NCBI RefSeq assembly: GCF_010727325.1
Contig: NZ_AP022565.1
Location: forward strand, 1,426,001 to 1,490,000
DNA length: 64,000 nt
Direction of reading: 5' to 3'
Origin: Mycolicibacterium alvei
GTDB taxonomy: Bacteria; Actinomycetota; Actinomycetes; Mycobacteriales; Mycobacteriaceae
Below the pieces are notes generated by a model, which was not told the origin of the DNA, did not search any database, and worked only from the letters and a program-made list of their open reading frames with translations. The position numbers and the translations under genes were made by a program. This document shows positions 9,703 through 17,972 of the stretch, in pieces. Positions within the stretch are counted from its first letter, which is position 1; each line of letters opens with the position of its first letter.

Positions 9703-10805
9703 GCCTGCGCCGACCAGCGCTGCTCGATCCGGCCGAACCGCCAGATCCCCAGGGCCACGCCCCAACTCAGCGCGAAAAGGCCGACGATCGCATAGCCGAC
9801 GAACTTCAGGTCGGCCGATCCGACGAAGGCCAGTGGCCCGGTGGTGATATCGAGGCGCTCCACCAGCAGGCCGGTCAGCACGATCGCCCCGATCCCCAGT
9901 GCCACGATCACCGACAGCACCGTGACGGTCAGGTTGTAGTAGACCTTGCGAACCGGTTGCAGGAACGCCCAGCCGTAGGCCCGCGCCATGAAGATGCCGT
10001 CCGCACTGTCGAAGAGGCTCATGCCCGCCGCGAACAACACCGGTAGCACCAGCATGGCGTACCACGGGAGCGTGAAGGCCGCCGTCCCTGCCGCGAGCAC
10101 CAGCAACGCCACCTGGCTGGCGGTGTCGAACCCCAGCCCCATCAGGAACCCCACCGGGTACAGGTGCCAGGGCTTGTTGACCCGCCGCATGACCCGGCTC
10201 AGCAGCCGGGCTACGAATCCCCGGCTGTTGAGCTGACGCTCGAGCTCCGCCTCGTCGAAATCGCCGGTGCGCATCGCGCGGAATACCTTGGCGATGCCCA
10301 CAGCGGCCACCAAGTTCGTCAGCCCGATCAGGATCAGGAATGTGCCTGCCACCAGCGAGCCGATCAGCCCCAGGGCCTGAAGCGTTGCCGAGTTCTCGTC
10401 CTGTACCGGACCCACGAGCGCCCGTACACCCAGCGCCAGCAGCAGCGCGAGACCGAACACGACGCTGGAATGGCCCAGGGAGAACCAGAAGCCCGCCGAT
10501 ACCGACCGGGTGCCCTCGCCGACCAGCTTTCGCGTGGTGTTGTCGATGACGGCGATGTGATCGGCGTCGAACGCGTGCCGCACGCCCAGCAGATAGGCCG
10601 TGACGCCGAGACCCACCCCGAACACCCCGGCCGAACCCAACGAGATGTGTTGGGGGGCAACACCGAAAATCAGTACACCCCAGCCGATGACGTGGAGGAC
10701 CAGCACCACTGCGGCGACCGCGGCAATCGACGTCCAGTCGGCACGGCCGAAACTGGTGGCCAGTCGGGCGGATCGGGCGGTTGCCGGCGGTGCACCGATG
10801 GTCAT
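9699..10805 (-). CDS. nicT: Nickel/cobalt transporter NicT (NiCoT family)
   Basis: 368 residues with about eight hydrophobic segments. The NiCoT signature RHAFDADHIAVIDN lies in TM2, and the second family motif LGFDTASQVALL is present. A long His-poor loop with acidic runs (RTGDFDEAELERQL) separates the two halves. It imports Ni2+/Co2+, which fits cobalamin genes nearby and mycobacterial urease/hydrogenase needs. Start ATG at 10805 is favoured because TACGCT sits six bases upstream (leaderless spacing) and a palindrome lies just before it. An ArsR-family gene lies immediately upstream on the same strand. Confidence 0.93.
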   Translation of the reverse strand: MTIGAPPATARSARLATSFGRADWTSIAAVAAVVLVLHVIGWGVLIFGVAPQHISLGSAGVFGVGLGVTAYLLGVRHAFDADHIAVIDNTTRKLVGEGTRSVSAGFWFSLGHSSVVFGLALLLALGVRALVGPVQDENSATLQALGLIGSLVAGTFLILIGLTNLVAAVGIAKVFRAMRTGDFDEAELERQLNSRGFVARLLSRVMRRVNKPWHLYPVGFLMGLGFDTASQVALLVLAAGTAAFTLPWYAMLVLPVLFAAGMSLFDSADGIFMARAYGWAFLQPVRKVYYNLTVTVLSVIVALGIGAIVLTGLLVERLDITTGPLAFVGSADLKFVGYAIVGLFALSWGVALGIWRFGRIEQRWSAQA

Positions 10806-10811
10806 TGGTCG

Positions 10812-10851
10812 AGCGTAGGACGAGCACCGATATCTGTCTAGGTGAACAGAT
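10812..10851 (-). promoter_or_regulatory. nicT promoter with palindromic ArsR-type operator
   Basis: Read on the minus strand, ATCTGT-N8-ACAGAT (10832-10851) is a perfect 6-bp inverted repeat, followed by TACGCT (10812-10817) as a leaderless -10 six bases before the nicT ATG. The palindrome would overlap the -35 region, an ideal place for repression. The adjacent ArsR-family gene (10864-11193) is the obvious candidate regulator; binding is inferred. Confidence 0.55.
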
Positions 10852-10863
10852 GAGAGTGTCGCT

Positions 10864-11193
10864 TCAGCCGTGCCGCGCCCCGATCCAGTGCAGCAGATCA
10901 TGCACGGTCTCGTCCTCAAGTCGGTAGTTGACCGTACGGCCGACCCGGGTGGAGGTGACCCAGCCCTGCTCGCGGAGTACCCGTAACGCCTGGGATACGG
11001 AGTTCTCCGAACGGCCGAGAGCCGTAGCCAGGTCACTCACACAGATACCGGGTACCCGGTGCAGGCCGAGGAGGATCTCCAACCGGTGCGGGTCGGACAG
11101 CAGGTCGAAGCGCTGCGCCCATCCCGGGGTGTCGACGTCGGTCAGGGCTGACGATGCGCGCTCGACCTGAACCTCTTTACCGTGCTGGTGCAC
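10864..11193 (-). CDS. ArsR/SmtB-family winged-helix metalloregulator, probable regulator of nicT
   Basis: 109 residues, start GTG at 11193. The winged helix runs from LLSDPHRLEILLGLH through SDLATALGRSENSVSQALRV (helix-turn-helix, split as SDLATALGRSE, NSVSQALRVL) to TRVGRTVNYRLEDE (wing). The N-terminus MHQHGKE and C-terminal HDLLHWIGARHG are His-rich, recalling Ni/Co sensors such as NmtR, although the canonical alpha-5 spacing DxH...HxxH is not exactly kept. It lies 58 bp upstream of nicT and 9 bp downstream of the fadR-like gene. A role in nickel/cobalt-dependent control of nicT is inferred from context. Confidence 0.75.
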   Translation of the reverse strand: MHQHGKEVQVERASSALTDVDTPGWAQRFDLLSDPHRLEILLGLHRVPGICVSDLATALGRSENSVSQALRVLREQGWVTSTRVGRTVNYRLEDETVHDLLHWIGARHG

Positions 11194-11202
11194 AGCTCGA
11201 AT

Positions 11203-11928
11203 CTAGTCCAGAAACCCGTGCAACAACGCCGACGAGCCCCCGACGTGGGCCAGCATGGCTGCGGCGGCCCGTTCACCGTCACCGGCCAGGATCGCCATCA
11301 CGATCGCCTCGTGCTGTTCATCGGAATGAGCGATGTTGCGCGCCAACAGCGGGATCTGGTCCAGCAGGGCGTTGATCCGCATCCGGTTCTCGGCGATCAG
11401 CGGCACCAACGACGGGGATCCCGCCGCGGCCGCGATGGCCAGATGCAGCCGCGAATCAAGGCGACGGTAGTCGGCGGGTTCGGCAGCGCGGACGTCGGCC
11501 AGCCGCGACCACAAACCGTCCCGCTCGGCCGCGCTCAACGTGCGCCCGGCAGCCATCCGCGCCGCCCCGACCTCCAGAATCTCGCGCAATCGCAGCACAT
11601 CGTCGATCTCCTCGCCCGTCGGACTGGGGCCGTCGGCGGTGTGTCGGGGGACTTCGTCGGTGAGGAAGGTGCCGCCGTACCGCCCTCGCTTGGACACCAG
11701 ATAACCGGCGTCGGCCAGCGATTTGATCGCCTCTCGGACCGTGTCACGGCTGACTCCCAGGCGGGTGGCCAGCTCACGTTCGGGCGGCAGTGACTCCCCC
11801 GGACTCAACACTCCCAATCGGATCGTCTCCAGCAACCGGCCGACGGTGTCCTCGAAGGCGTTGCCCAGCCGAACCGGACGCAACAGCGCACCGGCTGCCG
11901 GCTGCTGCGGATCCGGTTCGGCTGTCAT
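11203..11928 (-). CDS. FadR/GntR-family transcriptional regulator (FCD domain)
   Basis: 241 residues. The N-terminal GntR winged helix has LSPGESLPPERELATRLGVS, RDTVREAIKSL and the wing GRYGGTFLTDE (about residues 30-90). The C-terminal all-helical FCD domain (110-235) has LRLREILEVGAARMAAGR and the metal/effector-type DSRLHLAIAAAAGS and SDEQHEAIVMAI histidines. It closes a same-strand run that begins with glnA4 (17 bp after the SDR), so it is the likely local regulator of the gamma-glutamylation cluster. The inverted repeat at 16266-16300 between glnA4 and the permease is a possible target; this is inferred. Confidence 0.82.
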   Translation of the reverse strand: MTAEPDPQQPAAGALLRPVRLGNAFEDTVGRLLETIRLGVLSPGESLPPERELATRLGVSRDTVREAIKSLADAGYLVSKRGRYGGTFLTDEVPRHTADGPSPTGEEIDDVLRLREILEVGAARMAAGRTLSAAERDGLWSRLADVRAAEPADYRRLDSRLHLAIAAAAGSPSLVPLIAENRMRINALLDQIPLLARNIAHSDEQHEAIVMAILAGDGERAAAAMLAHVGGSSALLHGFLD

Positions 11929-11945
11929 GGCTGGCTACCTCGGTG

Positions 11946-12719
11946 TCACAGCGGCGTCACGTACGCGGAGCTGATGCCGCCGTCGACCAGGAACGTGGAA
12001 CCCGTGATGAACGACGCGTCGTCGCTCGCCAGGAACGCCACCGCGGCGGCCAACTCCTCGGGTTCGGCGAAACGGCCGACCGGGATGTGTACCAGCCGCC
12101 GCGCGGCACGCTCGGGATCCTTGGCGAACAACTCCTGCAGCAGCGGGGTGTTCACCGGGCCTGGGCACAGGGCGTTGACCCGGATGCCCTGTCGGGCGTA
12201 CTGCACCCCGAGCTCGCGGGACATCGCCAGCACCCCACCCTTGGAGGCGGTGTAGGAGATCTGGGAGGTGGCCGAACCCATCACCGCGACGAACGAGGCG
12301 GTGTTGATGATCGAGCCCTTGCCCGCCGGCACCATGTGCCGCAACGCGGCCCGGCACGACAGGTACACCGATTTCAGATTGATGTCCTGCACCCGCTGCC
12401 AGGCCGGCAGCTCGGTGGTCTCGATCAGGTCGTCCTCGGGAGGCGAGATCCCGGCGTTGTTGAACGCGATGTCGACCGAGCCGAATGTCGCTGCCGCGGT
12501 GTCGAAGAGATGGTCGACGGCATCCTGGTCGGATACGTCGACACCGATGAACAGCCCGTCGAGTTCCTCGGCGGCGGCCTCGCCGGTGGCAGCGTCGATA
12601 TCTCCCACCACGATCGTGGCGCCCTCGGCGCGCAGCCGCCGTCCGGTGGCCAGGCCGATGCCGCCGGCGCCACCGGTGATGACGGCAACCTTGCCGGCCA
12701 GGCGTTGGGTCAGATCCAT
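11946..12719 (-). CDS. Short-chain dehydrogenase/reductase
   Basis: 257 residues, equivalent to Rv2857c. Motifs are the classical SDR ones: TGGAGGIGLATG (NAD(P) binding), DVSDQDAV, NNAG at about residue 87, the catalytic Ser in ASFVAVMGS and YTASK (Tyr/Lys about 157/161), then CPGPVNTPL. The gene starts directly after the aldC stop (no gap). In a gamma-glutamyl-amine pathway lacking a PuuB-like amine oxidase, this SDR could oxidise an alcohol such as gamma-glutamylethanolamide to the aldehyde consumed by AldC. That role is inferred. Confidence 0.87.
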   Translation of the reverse strand: MDLTQRLAGKVAVITGGAGGIGLATGRRLRAEGATIVVGDIDAATGEAAAEELDGLFIGVDVSDQDAVDHLFDTAAATFGSVDIAFNNAGISPPEDDLIETTELPAWQRVQDINLKSVYLSCRAALRHMVPAGKGSIINTASFVAVMGSATSQISYTASKGGVLAMSRELGVQYARQGIRVNALCPGPVNTPLLQELFAKDPERAARRLVHIPVGRFAEPEELAAAVAFLASDDASFITGSTFLVDGGISSAYVTPL

Positions 12720-14084
12720 CTACAACTCCTCTACTGCGAAAAAGACGTTCTTGGTCTCGGTGAAAGACAGTGGTGCGTCAGGCCCCAACTCGCGCCCCAG
12801 ACCCGACTGTTTGAACCCGCCGAACGGCGTGTTGTAGCGCACCGACGAATGCGAGTTGACGCTGAGATTGCCCGATTCCACCGCCCTCGACACCCGCATC
12901 GCGCGCGAGAGATTGTCGGTCCATACCGAGCCGGACAAACCATAAGGGGTGTCGTTGGCGAGTGCGATGGCGTCGGCTTCGTCCTCGAACGCGAGCACGG
13001 TGACCACCGGCCCGAAGATCTCGTCGGTCACCGTGCGGTCGGTGCGCTGCGGCGTCAACACGGTCGGCGGGAACCAGAACCCGGGCCCTTCGGGGGTGGA
13101 ACCCCGGAAGGCCACCGGGGCGTCGTCGGGCACGTAGGACGACACCGATTCCCAGTGCGGACGGGACACCAGCGGTCCCATCTCGGTGTTGCGCGCCGTG
13201 GGGTCCCCGACGGCCACGCCCTTGACCGCCGGCTCCAGCAATTCCATGAACCGGTCGTAGACACTGCGCTGCACCAGAATCCGGCTGCGTGCACAGCAGT
13301 CCTGGCCGGCGTTGTCGAACACTCCGTACGGTGCGGTGGCCGCAGCCTTCTCCAGATCGCAGTCGTCGAACACGATGTTCGCACTCTTGCCACCCAACTC
13401 CAGGGTCACCCGTTTGACCTGAGCTGCGGCCCCGGCCATCACCCGCTTCCCCACGGTGGTGGACCCGGTGAACACCACCTTGCGCACGCCGGGATGGGTG
13501 ACGAACCTCTCCCCGACCACCGAACCCTTGCCGGGTAGCACCTGGAAAAGCCCGGCCGGCAAACCTGATTCGACGGCGAGCTCACCGAGCCGGATCGAGG
13601 TGAGCGGGGTCCATTCCGCGGGCTTGAGCAGTACCGCGTTACCCGCGGCCAGTGCGGGTGCAAAACCCCAGGCGGCGATCGTCATCGGGAAGTTCCACGG
13701 CGTGATCAGCCCGACCGTGCCCAACGGCTCGTTGAACGTGACGTCCAGGCCGCCGGCCACCGGGATCTGCTTGCCGCTCAACCGCTCCGGAGTAGCAGAG
13801 TAGAACTGCAGGACGTCGCGGACGTGCCCGGCCTCCCATTCGGCCTGGCCGATCGGATGCCCGGAGTTGGCCACCTCGAGGGCGGCCAACTCATCGATGT
13901 GGGCGTCCACGACGGCGGCGAAGGCGCGCAGCGCAGCGGCCCTGTCGGCCGGTGCCAACCGGGCCCAGGCCCGTTGCGCCACGTCCGCACGTGCCACCGC
14001 GTCGTCGACACCGGCCACGTCACAGAGTTGGACCGTGGTCAGCACCTCTTCGGTGGCCGGGTTGATGACCTGGCTGGAAGTCAT
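12720..14084 (-). CDS. aldC: NAD(P)-dependent aldehyde dehydrogenase AldC
   Basis: 454 residues (Rv2858c is 455). ATG at 14084 overlaps the TGA of the preceding gene as ATGA, which fixes the start; an upstream in-frame extension is rejected. The catalytic Glu lies in VTLELGGKSANIV and the Cys in NAGQDCCARSRI, with the cofactor motif GNAVLLKPAEWTPL and FTGSTTVGKRV. The C-terminal NTPFGGFKQSGLGRELG is typical of betaine/aminoaldehyde-type ALDHs. In this cluster it plays the PuuC position, oxidising a gamma-glutamyl aldehyde to the acid. Substrate assignment is inferred from neighbours. Confidence 0.9.
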   Translation of the reverse strand: MTSSQVINPATEEVLTTVQLCDVAGVDDAVARADVAQRAWARLAPADRAAALRAFAAVVDAHIDELAALEVANSGHPIGQAEWEAGHVRDVLQFYSATPERLSGKQIPVAGGLDVTFNEPLGTVGLITPWNFPMTIAAWGFAPALAAGNAVLLKPAEWTPLTSIRLGELAVESGLPAGLFQVLPGKGSVVGERFVTHPGVRKVVFTGSTTVGKRVMAGAAAQVKRVTLELGGKSANIVFDDCDLEKAAATAPYGVFDNAGQDCCARSRILVQRSVYDRFMELLEPAVKGVAVGDPTARNTEMGPLVSRPHWESVSSYVPDDAPVAFRGSTPEGPGFWFPPTVLTPQRTDRTVTDEIFGPVVTVLAFEDEADAIALANDTPYGLSGSVWTDNLSRAMRVSRAVESGNLSVNSHSSVRYNTPFGGFKQSGLGRELGPDAPLSFTETKNVFFAVEEL

Positions 14085-14839
14085 GAAACCCTCTCTGTCG
14101 CATAGATTCTGGCGGCATCCACCACGGCGGTGAACAACCGTAGGTCGTCGAGGCTTTCTTCCGGGTGCCATTGCACGCCGAGCACGAACACATCGCCGGA
14201 CAGTGCCGGATCACGTTCGACGGCCTCGATCACGCCGTCGCTGTCGCGCGCGCTGACCACCAGGCCCGCACCGAGCCGGTCGATGGCCTGATGGTGGTAG
14301 CACTGCGCATCGGATGTCGCGCCGATCAGAGCTGCCAGCCGGGTGTCGGGCACGGTGTGTACCGCCGATGTGCCGAACACCGCGTCGCCCTTCTGATGAT
14401 GACTGTGCCCGATCACCTCGGGCAGGTGCTGGTGCAGGGTGCCGCCGAGCGCCGTGTTCAGGACCTGCGCCCCGCGGCACACACCGAGCACCGGAATATC
14501 GCGTCGCAGGGCGGCTTCCAGCAGAGCGAATTCCCAGGCATCGCGCCCGGTCGCCGGCGCGTTGGTGGCCGGATGCGCCTGCTGTCCGTAGCGCCGTGGA
14601 TCCACGTCCGGACCGCCGGTGATCACCAGCCCGTCGACGCGGTCGAGCACCCGGTCGGCGATCTCATCATCCACCGGTTGCGGCGGTAACAGCAGCGCGA
14701 TACCACCCGCACGGGTGACACCTTCGAAATACACCTGCGGCAGGAAACTGGCCGGCACGTCCCAGACTCCCGTCTGCGCCTGCTGCAGATAGGTCGTCAT
14801 ACCGATCACCGGCCGGGCGCCCGGCTCAGAGCCGCTCAA
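14081..14839 (-). CDS. Class-I glutamine amidotransferase-like gamma-glutamyl hydrolase (PuuD/peptidase C26 family)
   Basis: 252 residues, shorter than Rv2859c (about 308). It opens with RPVIGMTTYLQQAQ and has LVITGGPDVDPRRYGQ. The nucleophile elbow is PVLGVCRGAQVLN (Cys about residue 123). The His/Glu pair is in VLGVQWHPEESLDDL. This is the triad of gamma-glutamyl-GABA hydrolase PuuD, which frees glutamate from gamma-glutamylated amino acids. It overlaps glnA4 by 14 bp upstream and aldC by 4 bp downstream, so it is translationally coupled to both. Confidence 0.87.
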   Translation of the reverse strand: MSGSEPGARPVIGMTTYLQQAQTGVWDVPASFLPQVYFEGVTRAGGIALLLPPQPVDDEIADRVLDRVDGLVITGGPDVDPRRYGQQAHPATNAPATGRDAWEFALLEAALRRDIPVLGVCRGAQVLNTALGGTLHQHLPEVIGHSHHQKGDAVFGTSAVHTVPDTRLAALIGATSDAQCYHHQAIDRLGAGLVVSARDSDGVIEAVERDPALSGDVFVLGVQWHPEESLDDLRLFTAVVDAARIYATERVS

Positions 14840-16193
14840 AACCGCGCACCCTTTCCCAGTCGGTCACCGCGGAATTGAACGCCGCCAGTTCGACCCGGGC
14901 GTTGTTCAGGTAGTGCTCGACGACGTCGTCCCCGAAGGCGGTGCGCGCGACCTCAGACTTCTCGAACAGCTCGGCTGCCTCGGCCAGGGTGGTGGGTAGC
15001 CGTTGCGCCTCACTGGCATAGGCATTGCCCGGCAAGGCTTCGGGCAGTTCCAGCTCATGATCGATGCCGTACAGCCCGCCGGCGATCAGTGCCGACACTG
15101 CCAGGTACTGGTTGACGTCGCCTCCGGGCGCCCGGCATTCCACCCGCATACCGGACCCGTGGCCGACCACCCGCAAGGCGCAGGTGCGGTTGTCCATGCC
15201 CCAGGCAATGGCGGTGGGCGCAAAGCTGCCATCGGAAAATCTCTTGTAGGAGTTGATGTTCGGCGCATGGAACAGGGTCAGCTCGCGCAGGGTGGCCAGT
15301 TGGCCGGCAATGAAACTACGGAACATCGACGACATCCCGTGCGGCCCCGACTCGTCGGCGAATACGAGTGATCCGTCATCGCCGCGCAGCGAGATGTGGA
15401 TATGACAGCTGTTGCCTTCGCGTTCATCGAACTTCGCCATGAAGGTCAGGCTCTTGCCGTGCTGGTCGGCGATCTCCTTGGCGCCGTTCTTGTAGATGGT
15501 GTGGTTGTCGCAGGTGTTGCGGGCGTGGTCGTAGCGGAAGGCGATCTCCTGCTGACCCAGGTTGCACTCCCCCTTGACGCCCTCGCAGTACAGCCCGGCG
15601 CCCTCCATGCCGCGGCGGATGTCCCGCAGGAGCGGTTCCATCCGGCTGGAGGCCATCATCGAGTAGTCGACGTTGTAGTCGCTGGCCGGTGTCAGATCGC
15701 GATAGCCCGCCGCCCACGCCTCGCGGAATGTGTTGTCGAAGACCATGAATTCGAGCTCGGTGCCGACGTAAGGCACCAGTTTCCGCTCGGCCAGACGGTC
15801 GATCTGACGGTTGAGGATGCTGCGCGGCGCCTGCTCGACAGCGCGACCGTCGAGCCGCGACAGATCAGCCATCACGAGCGCGGTGCCGGGCAGCCACGGG
15901 ACGACCCGCAGGGTACTGAAGTCCGCGGTCATCACCATGTCGCCGTATCCGGTATCCCAGCTCGACATCGAGTAGCCGTCGACGGTGTTCATGTCGACGT
16001 CGACGGCGAGCAGGTAGTTACAGCACTCCGCACCGTGCGCGGCCACCTCCTCGACGAACAGCCGTCCCGAGACCCGCTTGCCCGTCAGCCGGCCCTGCAT
16101 ATCGCAGAAGGCGACGATCACGGTGTCGATCTCGCCCGACGCCACCAGGCGCTCCAGGTCGGCCCGTGCCAGCATGCCGGGGTTCTGGCTCAT
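14826..16193 (-). CDS. glnA4: Glutamine synthetase-like gamma-glutamylamine ligase GlnA4
   Basis: 455 residues (Rv2860c is 457). ATG at 16193 has a good AGGAGG seven bases upstream; a longer in-frame extension has no support. GS-type features are GTELEFMVF, EGVKGECNLGQQEIAFRY, NSCHIHISL, SYKRFSDGSFAPTAIAWG and RVECRAPGGDVNQYLA. GlnA4 of Streptomyces coelicolor has been reported as a gamma-glutamylethanolamide synthetase and GlnA3 as a gamma-glutamylpolyamine synthetase, so this is probably not a nitrogen-assimilating GlnA1. It heads the operon glnA4-amidotransferase-aldC-SDR-fadR, diverging from an amino-acid/choline-type permease. Confidence 0.88.
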   Translation of the reverse strand: MSQNPGMLARADLERLVASGEIDTVIVAFCDMQGRLTGKRVSGRLFVEEVAAHGAECCNYLLAVDVDMNTVDGYSMSSWDTGYGDMVMTADFSTLRVVPWLPGTALVMADLSRLDGRAVEQAPRSILNRQIDRLAERKLVPYVGTELEFMVFDNTFREAWAAGYRDLTPASDYNVDYSMMASSRMEPLLRDIRRGMEGAGLYCEGVKGECNLGQQEIAFRYDHARNTCDNHTIYKNGAKEIADQHGKSLTFMAKFDEREGNSCHIHISLRGDDGSLVFADESGPHGMSSMFRSFIAGQLATLRELTLFHAPNINSYKRFSDGSFAPTAIAWGMDNRTCALRVVGHGSGMRVECRAPGGDVNQYLAVSALIAGGLYGIDHELELPEALPGNAYASEAQRLPTTLAEAAELFEKSEVARTAFGDDVVEHYLNNARVELAAFNSAVTDWERVRGFERL

Positions 16194-16265
16194 TGCGCAC
16201 CCTCCTGCCCGTGTGGGACTTGCCGGCCAACCTTCCGGCCTGCCGACCATTACTTCGCCGATGAC

Positions 16266-16300
16266 GTGACGATCGTGCACCGAATTCCCACGATTGTCAC
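16266..16300. promoter_or_regulatory. Inverted repeat in the glnA4/permease divergent promoter
   Basis: GTGACGATCGTG (16266-16277) and CACGATTGTCAC (16289-16300) form 12-bp arms with one mismatch and an 11-bp spacer. The repeat lies 73 bp from the glnA4 start and 82 bp from the permease start, the only sizeable dyad in this 189-bp region. Its position suits control of both operons by the FadR/GntR-type gene at 11203-11928. Regulator assignment is inferred. Confidence 0.5.
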
Positions 16301-16382
16301 CTCAAAAGGTAGGACAGCAGACCAATAACGTTCTAAGGTCCGGGTGGCAGTCCGCCCACCGCCCTGCACACGAGGAGCCGCC

Positions 16383-17972
16383 ATGCCCGAGGGGCACGAA
16401 GAACTCACCGAACACCTCACCGACGACGAAGAACATCTCGCCAAGCTCGGCTACGTCCAGGAACTGCAGCGGTCCTGGTCGGGATTCTCCAACTTCGCCA
16501 TCTCGTTCTCCATCATCTCGATCCTGGCGGGTTGCTTCACCTCGTTCGGGCTAGGTTGGAACAACGGTGGCCCGGCCGCCATCGCCTGGGGCTGGCCGAT
16601 CGTCTCGTGTTTCATCCTGATCATCGGGTTCTGCCTGGCCGAACTCGTCTCCGCATATCCCACGTCCGGTGGAATCTATTGGTGGGCCTCCAAACTCGGC
16701 GGACCCAAGGCCGGCTTCTATACCGGCTGGCTCAACCTGATCGGATTGGTCGCGATCCTGGCGTCGGTGTCCTACGGCAGCGCGACGTTCCTGGACCTCA
16801 CCCTGGGCACCTTCAGCGAATCCTGGCTCGCCGGCTACAGCCTGACCCGGGTGTTCATCATGTTCCTGATCATTCTGGCGGTCTCGGCGGTGATCAACAT
16901 CTTCTCGTCACACCTGCTGGCCGTCATCAACAACGTCTCGGTCTGGTGGCACGTCGCGGGCGCCACCGCGGTGATCGCCATCCTCTGGCTGCTCCCCGAT
17001 CAACACGCCAGCGCCTCCGAGGTTTTCGCCAAGACCATCAACAACTCCGGGATCTTCTCGGGCTCCACCTCCGGGTGGGGCTTCCTGCTGTTCGTCCTGC
17101 CGATCTCGGCAATCCTGACGCAGTACACGATCACCGGCTACGACGCTTCGGCCCATCTGTCCGAGGAGACCAAGAGCGCAGCCAACGCCGCCGCGAAGGG
17201 CATCTGGCAGTCGATCTTCTACTCGGCCATCGGTGGCTGGATCCTGTTGCTGTCGTTCCTGTTTGCGGTGCAGAACTCCGACGAGGTGTCCGCCAACGGT
17301 GGAGCGGTGGCGACGATCTTCACCCAGGCCCTGGGATCGAAGTGGGCCGGCGTCGTGCTGCTGATCGCCACCGCGGGGCAGCTGTTCTGCACCACCGCCT
17401 GCCAGACCAGCGCCTCACGCATGCTGTTCGCCTTCAGCCGGGACCGCGCGGTCCCAGGCCACCAGCTGTGGTCGAAGGTCAGCGCCAGCCGCGTGCCCGC
17501 CAACGCCGTCATCGTCACCGCGGTGATCGCGGCGATCATCACGCTGCCCGCCATCGTGCCGGTGAAGATTCCGGTCAACGGCGTCGACGTGCCGTCACCG
17601 GTGGCGTTCTATGCGGTGGTCTCGATCGGCGTGGTCGGGCTGTACCTGTGCTTCGCGGTACCGATCTACTACCGGAGGAAGGCCGGCGACTCGTTCGAAC
17701 AGGGCCGGTGGAACGTGGGCGACAAGTACAAGTGGATGGCGCCGGTGGCCATCATCGAAATCGTCGTGACCTCGATCATCGCGATGTTCCCGACCTCGCT
17801 GGGCGGCATGCCGTGGGATCCGAGCTTCGAGTGGAAGTTCGTGAACTACACGCCGCTGCTGGTCGGCGGCGTGCTGGTGCTGCTGTTCCTCTACTGGCAC
17901 GTGTCGGTGAAGCACTGGTTCACCGGTCCGATCAAACAGGTGGACACCTCCACCACACCTGTCTCCGGTTGA
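16383..17972 (+). CDS. APC-superfamily amino acid/amine permease (amino acid-choline transporter type)
   Basis: 529 residues with about 12 membrane segments. ATG at 16383 has GAGGAG six bases upstream. The N-terminal part carries LQRSWSGFSNFAISFSIIS and WGWPIVSCFIL, followed by ELVSAYPTSGGIYWWASKLG, a hallmark of the ACT/GabP-like branch, and later ITGYDASAHLSEETKSA. It probably brings in the amine or amino alcohol that GlnA4 glutamylates. It is transcribed away from glnA4 across a shared promoter and ends flush against the convergent helicase gene (no gap between stops). Confidence 0.88.
   Translation: MPEGHEELTEHLTDDEEHLAKLGYVQELQRSWSGFSNFAISFSIISILAGCFTSFGLGWNNGGPAAIAWGWPIVSCFILIIGFCLAELVSAYPTSGGIYWWASKLGGPKAGFYTGWLNLIGLVAILASVSYGSATFLDLTLGTFSESWLAGYSLTRVFIMFLIILAVSAVINIFSSHLLAVINNVSVWWHVAGATAVIAILWLLPDQHASASEVFAKTINNSGIFSGSTSGWGFLLFVLPISAILTQYTITGYDASAHLSEETKSAANAAAKGIWQSIFYSAIGGWILLLSFLFAVQNSDEVSANGGAVATIFTQALGSKWAGVVLLIATAGQLFCTTACQTSASRMLFAFSRDRAVPGHQLWSKVSASRVPANAVIVTAVIAAIITLPAIVPVKIPVNGVDVPSPVAFYAVVSIGVVGLYLCFAVPIYYRRKAGDSFEQGRWNVGDKYKWMAPVAIIEIVVTSIIAMFPTSLGGMPWDPSFEWKFVNYTPLLVGGVLVLLFLYWHVSVKHWFTGPIKQVDTSTTPVSG

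Noticed and set aside
9130..10827. 565-codon minus-strand frame over mtr and nicT
   Set aside because: It is out of frame with nicT and antisense to mtr; no recognisable domain.
11790..13538. Long plus-strand open frame opposite the SDR and aldC genes
   Set aside because: High-GC third positions leave antisense frames open; the peptide is low-complexity and the minus-strand enzymes show full motifs.
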